DNA of 64,000 nt from Liolophura sinensis. Lineage: Eukaryota; Mollusca; Polyplacophora; Chitonida; Chitonidae. The position numbers and the translations under genes were made by a program. Shown piece by piece: positions 59,250 to 64,000 of this stretch. The first letter of the stretch is position 1, and each line of letters begins with the position of its first letter. The stretch is taken from NCBI RefSeq assembly GCF_032854445.1, contig NC_088303.1, positions 13,587,501 to 13,651,500 on the forward strand. Reading direction: 5' to 3'. The notes below the pieces were generated by a model. The model was not told where the DNA came from, did no database searches, and was given only the letters and a program-made list of their open reading frames with translations.

Positions 59250-61394
59250 TATGATATCAACAATATGAGATAACCACTTATACATGAACACTACTTTCTG
59301 ACCTATATAATGTTATGACCTCAGCTATACAAAGACAAGACATTTTGTTTTCTGAGTGTAATAATATATGCTGGTGTCTACACCTTCAAGCACAAAAAAA
59401 AAATACTGGTTAATACATGTATCTTTACAGGGTTTCTCATAAACCTTGTGCAATTGGTTGTCACATTGCTGAAGCTGATGATACAAGGTAATGAATGAAA
59501 ATATCAAGCACAACCAATGTAATATTGGGCACTGTTTGTACAGATATTTGATATGTTATTGACTCAACTAAATCAGATGTGTTTATCCATTTCCAGTGTT
59601 ATTAATTAGGCCAAATGTCACATTTCATTTTTCTGCTGTGAGTCATTAGTTTTCTGTAGATAAATGCATTCTAAAAACTTGCATGTGGCCTGCATGTATG
59701 TAGCCATTTAATGCTCACTGTTACAAAGGCAATGTACCGTGACAACATGTTCTCATTTTTGTTTTTTGAAGGATTATTTTTCCTTTGCTTCGTAAAAAAG
59801 AATCAATCAAGTTTTGCAGTTGCATTTCCATGTAAGAACATCTTAAAGTACAGAGCTTCTCCATGGTCATACTCTTCTGTGCCACCTGGACACAGGAGTG
59901 CCATCTGTTGTAGTCTTTATTGTAGGTTAAGATACATGTAGCTTCAAAGACCAAAAAGGACTTAACTGTTATCTTAACCACAATACTCAAGAAGTTTAGA
60001 CTCATACAACTCATGCCGGTTGACCCAGAGTAAATGGAAATTTTGCAAGTTACGGATTTTTGTCATACGCTTAATATTATCAAGGCCCCACAAACACTCT
60101 CCAAAAACACAAGGAAGAAATTACATGGCAGTTATTACATGCTGTGAATAGTCTTCTTTCTTATCACTACTCAACTGCCGTACTGGTACATGATTTACAT
60201 ATGGCGCAAAAACATCTTTGAAACGTCACTCAAGAACACACACCTGACACATCCCCATAGCCCAGGGGGTTAGCACAACAGCATGAGTTCAATGACCCAG
60301 GAGCCTCTAAGCAATGTCGTTGCTGTGAGTTCAAGCCCAGCTCATGCTGGCTTCCTCTCCAGCCGTACGTGGGAAGGTCTGGCAGCTACCTGCAGATGGT
60401 CATAGGTTCCCACTAGGCTCTGCTTAGTTTCCTCCTACCATAATGCTGGTCGCCGTCGTATAAGTGAAATATTCCTGAGTACGGCATAAAACCACCAATC
60501 AAATAAATAAATACTAGTACATAAAATAAATCTGAACCATCACAACAACAACAGACAGCATTATGCTTACACCATACGCTTTGTAACTTTTAAACTTCAA
60601 GACGACCTACTTAATGCTCAGGTCTGTAAATGTGGCAACTCACCTCTCCATATGCTTGCTGGCATATTACCGTCTACGAAATTACTAAACAGGACATGAT
60701 TTTGGTAAAAATTTCTGCCAAAAGTTACCTTTTTCTCCTTTATAAAATTAATGGAATGGTTTTAGTTTTAATACCTTTAAATGACCTAACCAGCAATTAA
60801 ATATCCCATAGTTTAATTAAATCCAACATTAACAAATTGTTAAAGATAGACCTCAATATTTACTTTACCGCAACATATTAATTAAGCGCTGATGCTGTTT
60901 TGTTTGTTTTGTTTGTTTCGTTTCTTTTCTTTTTTTCGAGTAAAAATACTTAGCTTGCTTAATTGCGTTTACTGTAATTGAACTACAAGACTGTAGGAAA
61001 TTCCCATAATGTATCAGACCATTCTGATTTTAATAAAAGACATTCAACCTTTCGTGTCTTGGCATTCCTAACAGGTCATGGATCTATGTACCGTTACTGT
61101 ATTGCTCGTACTCAAAAGGTACGGTTATCAGATTACGGCAACCGTTACCTGACGCTCCGACGGCAAAGAATTACCAATATCCGTTAAGGAACTATCGACG
61201 CACAATCAGTGCTAATTACGTTGTGATATGCTTTCGAATTCATAATCGCCAATGCTGCTTACTACAAATCCAAGGCTTTCTAACAAGCCTATTTCCACTT
61301 GGTAACTGCTTTTCGCCCTGCCGAAGTTGGTGAACTTCGAGGGAGAAGTAGTTCAACTCACCTTGACGGATGAACCATTTCGAGGGATTGTCAT
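48032..61394 (-). CDS. PPxY-tail single-pass membrane protein (LDLRAD4/PMEPA1-like), five coding exons
   Basis: Joining 61362-61394, 52854-53052, 51678-51806, 49076-49200 and 48032-48304 keeps one frame of about 252 codons; each junction has GT/AG ends and compatible phases (0, 1, 1, 0). There is no signal peptide. Residues about 57-77 ('RQCQDGSCVPRIELC') match the first four cysteines of an LDL-receptor class A module, but its acidic calcium-binding half is missing. One membrane segment (about 87-108) is followed by 'QQRRRYR', which puts the C-terminus in the cytosol. The tail has PPSY and PPNY, the WW-domain ligands used to recruit Nedd4-type ubiquitin ligases. This layout resembles LDLRAD4/PMEPA1, which dampen TGF-beta signalling and sort receptors to lysosomes. 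Other PPxY membrane adaptors cannot be excluded. The first exon is the least certain. Confidence 0.7.
48305..49075 (-). other. Intron 4
   Basis: Bounded by donor 'gtgagc' (49075 downward) and acceptor 'cag' (48305-48307). The interior shows nothing else of note. Confidence 0.75.
49076..49200 (-). CDS. Exon 4 (PPSY motif)
   Basis: Acceptor 'tgtgttacag' and donor 'atg|gtgagc'; 125 nt, entering in phase 1 and leaving in phase 0. Encodes an acidic lead and 'LYQPPPSYDEVISS', a classic WW-domain ligand. Confidence 0.85.
49961..50105. repeat. ~70-bp direct tandem repeat in intron 3
   Basis: 'gtcaagcaagtcagggctgg' with 'cattaaacaaccttaaatat' occurs twice, plus a third partial start. Confidence 0.9.
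50130..51240. repeat. ~26-bp minisatellite with higher-order structure, in intron 3
   Basis: About 1.1 kb of units 24-27 bp long with the core 'ggactccaccagagagcttc'. From about 50440 to 50800 a block of roughly 147-150 bp made of six units repeats two to three times, so there is a higher-order period. The 244-codon plus-strand frame inside (50115-50849) is an effect of the repeat and runs against the gene. Confidence 0.95.
51678..51806 (-). CDS. Exon 3 (membrane segment)
   Basis: Acceptor 'tttccttag|ctgagg' and donor 'gcag|gtaagg'; 129 nt, phase 1 on both sides. Encodes 'TILIMIVVGIAVVVFVVILY', the membrane span, followed by a basic stop-transfer stretch. Confidence 0.9.
51953..52012. repeat. 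(TA)n microsatellite
   Basis: About 60 bp of alternating TA in intron 2. Confidence 0.95.
52385..52549 (+). mobile_element. SINE family A copy in intron 2
   Basis: Plus-strand 5'-truncated copy with 'gcatgggaaggtctggcagc' and the tail 'gagtacggtgtaaaacacca', ending in AAAT repeats. Antisense to the host gene. Confidence 0.85.
52854..53052 (-). CDS. Exon 2 (Pro-rich and partial LDLa)
   Basis: Acceptor 'atgtttgcag|atg' and donor 'c|gtaagt'; 199 nt, phase 0 in, phase 1 out. Encodes a Thr/Pro-rich stretch with 'NTPPPYRQHC' and four cysteines spaced C-x7-C-x4-C-x6-C, as in the first part of an LDLa module. Because it begins with an ATG, it could also serve as the first coding exon. Confidence 0.75.
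54636..54815 (-). mobile_element. SINE family A copy in intron 1
   Basis: Minus-strand copy with 'cagcggccagcattatggtg' and 'gaggaagccagcatgagctg', running into the head; the AAAT tail is lost. Confidence 0.85.
55018..55215. repeat. Degenerate repeats of 'gtacacatcaccata'
   Basis: Several imperfect copies of a 20-40 bp ACAC-rich motif in intron 1. Confidence 0.5.
55916..55985 (-). mobile_element. SINE family A tail fragment
   Basis: Short degraded minus-strand fragment: 'gactggtgttttaggctgtg' then 'gcaggcagagcccaaggaaa'. Confidence 0.5.
56545..57100. repeat. 73-bp minisatellite with 63-bp variants, intron 1
   Basis: About eight units with 'gtgtacaattacatgtacac', 'ccaacccaccctgaacaaaa' and 'cagtctaactggtcacc'. 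Long and short units alternate so that a block of about 200 bp (56607-56820) repeats at 56810-57000, which shows a higher-order period. Confidence 0.95.
57258..57385 (-). mobile_element. SINE family A copy in intron 1
   Basis: Minus-strand tail-side half: 'tttgattggagttctacgcc', 'atactcaagaatatttcac' and part of the centre. Confidence 0.8.
57660..57745 (+). mobile_element. SINE family A degraded fragment
   Basis: Plus-strand 'catgctggcttcctttttgg' and 'gcaacttgcagatggttgtg' with many changes. Confidence 0.55.
58365..58515. repeat. Low-copy dispersed repeat, copy 2
   Basis: Second copy of the segment at 44330-44515. Confidence 0.55.
59202..59245. repeat. (TA)n microsatellite
   Basis: About 44 bp of alternating TA in intron 1. 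Confidence 0.95.
60243..60513 (+). mobile_element. SINE family A, near full-length copy
   Basis: Plus-strand copy with a recognisable A-box ('catagcccagggggttagca'), B-box ('gagttcaagccc') and complete tail. Target duplication not clear. Confidence 0.9.
61362..61394 (-). CDS. Putative first coding exon
   Basis: ATG at 61392-61394, 11 codons, then the strong donor 'aag|gtgagt' at 61361 downward. The upstream frame is closed by a TGA and has no other in-frame ATG. The exon leaves in phase 0 and exon 2 enters in phase 0. With so little sequence, this join is a proposal. Confidence 0.45.
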
Positions 61395-62844
61395 CGACCT
61401 AGAAATATTTCTGCTACATCTGTGGTAATGATCTCATGACAAAAGTAAACTCCCACAAAAGCACTTCATCCACAATGGACAATTAACAGCAGAAAGCGGC
61501 AGTACTGAGTTTAAAAAACTTATTTATCTAATAAGGCTTTCCACATTTCCCTCAACATGTATGTGACGTTTTCACTTTAAGTTACTGGAGAGTTCTGTAA
61601 AGGTAGACAACTCTGCAGTGTACAGTGACGACCTGCTCCGAAGTCGGGCGTATTACGTCATTTCAGTCACCATGCATATTCCACTTCAGCGTCAACAGCG
61701 GACGGTCACATTTGGTAGATCAAATACGTCACAGATGAAACCGTAGAACGTAACATGTTTTGCGACGCGAAACAAAAGACTTGTGACGTGTGAGTCCTAA
61801 TTCACACTAGCGCCACCAATTGTGAGAACAAAATCTGCCAATACCTCATTGACTTTAGCTAACGTACTTCAAGCTATTCAAGGCCGCGACTGAATTCGAA
61901 CCGAGGCAACATTTACATCAAAATAATGTAGGCCTATATATATTAAATTCCATAATTACTGAAAAAAATCTCACATATTCGAATTTTTCAACTTTTATTC
62001 TCAATTTCGTGATAATGACCCAATATGTTGGAATGTTCTACGTTAAATATTTTTCAAAAATACATTCTATGTTTTTAAACTTGCATGTGTATCTAAATTA
62101 CAATGAGAAGAACAGGACATTATGCTTTGCCAGTCTTGTAAAACTATACGAGGAGAGTATGATGAAATGTGTCCATTTGAAAACGACATTTTTGAAGCCA
62201 AATATCATGAATAACCCATGCTGGAATTAAAGCTGCTTTGAACATATAGCAGCTCCAGACAAACTAAGATTGTGGAAGTTTGCTTGTTTAACAAGTAATT
62301 ATTTTAAGGTCCTGGGTTAGGCATGGATCGTGCTTCGGCTCAATTAAGTGGCATGAGCCAAACATGTAGTTTACAATAAAACACCTGTAAGATGAGTCCA
62401 CGAAGGACGTGACCGGTCAACCGGCAGTGACGTCACCAGCAGGGCATATCACAGGCTTGAGAACAAAAACGTCAATCCACACTCAGGTGTAAAGTAACGC
62501 TCTTGAGATATAAATAACTTATTTCAATGTGCTCGTGGATAATTCATTATAGTTTTACCTTTGGTTAAAGTAGAATCCATTTACGTGTGCGCTCGATATA
62601 CATGCATATATAGGTGAGCATTTCCTTCCTTATTAATTTGCCGTCACTTCCCCTACACAAGTTGCTCATGTTATATTGTACGTCGTTCACGTGTGTTCAC
62701 TCTATGCATTACGCAGTAATTCTGTGGTTTAAGAGACATCAATATTACTTCCGCTTTCCCAGCACTAATTCATATAGACAAGCGAGGGCATAATTTCATT
62801 GTGTTTAAGTTTCTATCGCGGTGCTTCCTATATATATATAACGG
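61395..62844. other. Probable promoter side of the membrane-protein gene
   Basis: Upstream of exon 1 the DNA at 61560-61870 is richer in CpG ('gacgttttcac', 'aaatacgtcacag', 'gcgacgcgaaac') than its surroundings and includes CRE-like 'tacgtca' and 'tgacgta' motifs. This would suit a TATA-less promoter. No other gene is seen to 62844. Confidence 0.3.
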
Positions 62845-64000
62845 CACGCGCGTCATGAAGTATCCATCCACGCAAGGTATACACATAATACATGGGGAAC
62901 GCTGTGTGTTATTCCTGTAAAAATGAGCAGCCAAGAGTTTTCATTGATGTTGGAAAGACGCAAGGAATGTTCTAGGCAAATGAATGAAATTAGTATCCAA
63001 ATCGTGTACCAGTGCTGGTTTATAAGTCGTCGATACTCAAGATATGTATCCCAGATGATCTAATTCAACACGACGAATATATATACACGGTCCGTAACCC
63101 CTGCATTATGTGTAATTACATACACATTGTTATGAAGAAGAGTGAAATTCATTCTAGACCATAATTACGTACTAGAGAATTATAGGCCTACTTATTGTAG
63201 AGATTTGGGAAGGATTAATGCCTTTGATCTAATATTCTTGACACACCAGTTTTTGCTGTGATAATTTGTTACGTTGGTTGAAACTATCACTTAACACGTC
63301 AGGATATAACAAATATGCTATACAAGGCAGGATATACACACGTCATATGCCGGGACTCCTATATGTTATTTGATGTTAATGTACACTGTTAAAGTTCTGT
63401 GTAAAGGTTTACACATTTATGTACAACCTTTATGGATTTTGTGTAATTGTGTGCCTAATTCATTTAACGTTTCGCAAATGTGTCGAGTCAAATGATGCCC
63501 AGATCTGCTTAGCTATGAGCTTATTTGAATGTTCTGAGCGTCAAATATTTGTAAAAGTATAATTTACTGATACATCAATCCAAAGCAATGCCTTACCTAT
63601 AGGCCCCCATGGAGGTAGAATTATCTAACTTGCCTCCATGCCTATACAATTAACGCAAGTCTTGATAAGCCCAGTTTTACTTAATGTTGAGTATAAACAT
63701 TATTACTTATATACATTATATAAGTAAGTGTTCTTGAAATGGTTTAATTAAAACCTATACCAGTGCGCCTATATACTTAAACAAAACATAAATCTCAACT
63801 GAATTCTCTGCAGCCCAGCTGCCACTTTTTCAGTAAAGGTTTAATACAAAATGCTTACAGTGTAGCGGTGACCGGTTTTATTTAACACTGAAACAATCAG
63901 TGGTTAAATTCTATCAATTAAGTCTTCTTGAGGAGTATAGCAGAATAAAGAGTAGGGAAATTCCAAGTGGATGTGTTCTTACACTGTACGCGTATTTGAG
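62845..64000 (-). mobile_element. Decayed reverse-transcriptase element, copy 3 (runs to window edge)
   Basis: Shares with copies 1 and 2 'ttggaaagacgcaagg' (62951), 'taattcaacacgacgaatat' (63061), 'gcggtgaccggttttattta' (63865) and the end 'cgcgtatttgag'. The 'TNCAP' region is not recognisable because the middle has diverged or been replaced. Minus-strand orientation as in the other copies. Confidence 0.65.

Larger units (their letters stand above)
53053..61361 (-). other. Intron 1 (8.3 kb)
   Basis: Long AT-rich intron with SINE copies, a 73-bp minisatellite and a TA microsatellite, listed separately. I found no further exon with matching phase; open frames such as 54100-54522 (minus) include SINE-like sequence and lack domains. 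Confidence 0.5.

Overview
The window looks like a stretch of an animal nuclear genome, most probably a mollusc or another lophotrochozoan. This is inferred from the intron-containing gene, the AT-rich intergenic DNA, the microsatellites and above all the tRNA-headed SINEs whose tails read 'tattcttgagtacggcgtaaaacaccaatc(aaataa)n' or 'gagtacgacgttaaacyccaag(cact)n'. It is not bacterial: there are no operons, and nearly all open frames are repeat-borne or chance. About 16 copies of one SINE family (A) and five copies or fragments of a second (B/C) are scattered over both strands, several with clear target-site duplications.

Layout. 0.6-1.4 kb: broken Ty3/Gypsy integrase with chromodomain. 4.1-4.75 kb: two adjacent SINEs. 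4.83-11.52 kb: a 6.7-kb imperfect palindrome without convincing genes. 12.9-17.2 kb: SINEs and a 42-bp minisatellite. 18.8-19.6, 34.0-35.3 and 62.8-64.0 kb: three decayed copies, all on the minus strand, of one reverse-transcriptase-bearing element. 20.2-23.7 kb: a GC-rich, heavily broken multi-ORF element opening with a heat-shock-element/CRE/TATA promoter and holding the C-terminus of a Polinton/Maverick-like integrase with a chromodomain remnant. 24.53-27.12 kb: an almost complete DNA transposon whose minus-strand transposase has the D-D-E acids and the CxxC/HxxxxH zinc ligands of the RAG1-core/Transib superfamily, flanked by 46-bp terminal inverted repeats built like a 23-RSS (heptamer, 23-nt spacer, A-rich nonamer) and an imperfect 5-bp target duplication. 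29.4-30.2 kb: a tandem duplication with a conserved, possibly coding core. 33.7-35.6 kb: a 40-bp minisatellite split by a retroelement copy and a SINE. 41.5-42.4 kb: a fold-back element.

The one host gene I can build lies on the minus strand from 61.4 to 48.0 kb. It has five coding exons whose splice phases all agree, giving a protein of about 252 residues: a short N-terminal region with the first four cysteines of an LDL-receptor class A module, one membrane segment, and a cytoplasmic tail with PPSY and PPNY motifs. It resembles the LDLRAD4/PMEPA1 type of Nedd4-recruiting membrane adaptor. Its introns hold two minisatellites and several SINEs.

The most interesting item is the RAG1/Transib-like transposon at 24.5-27.1 kb. 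The heat-shock-type promoter at 20.3 kb and the large palindrome come next.
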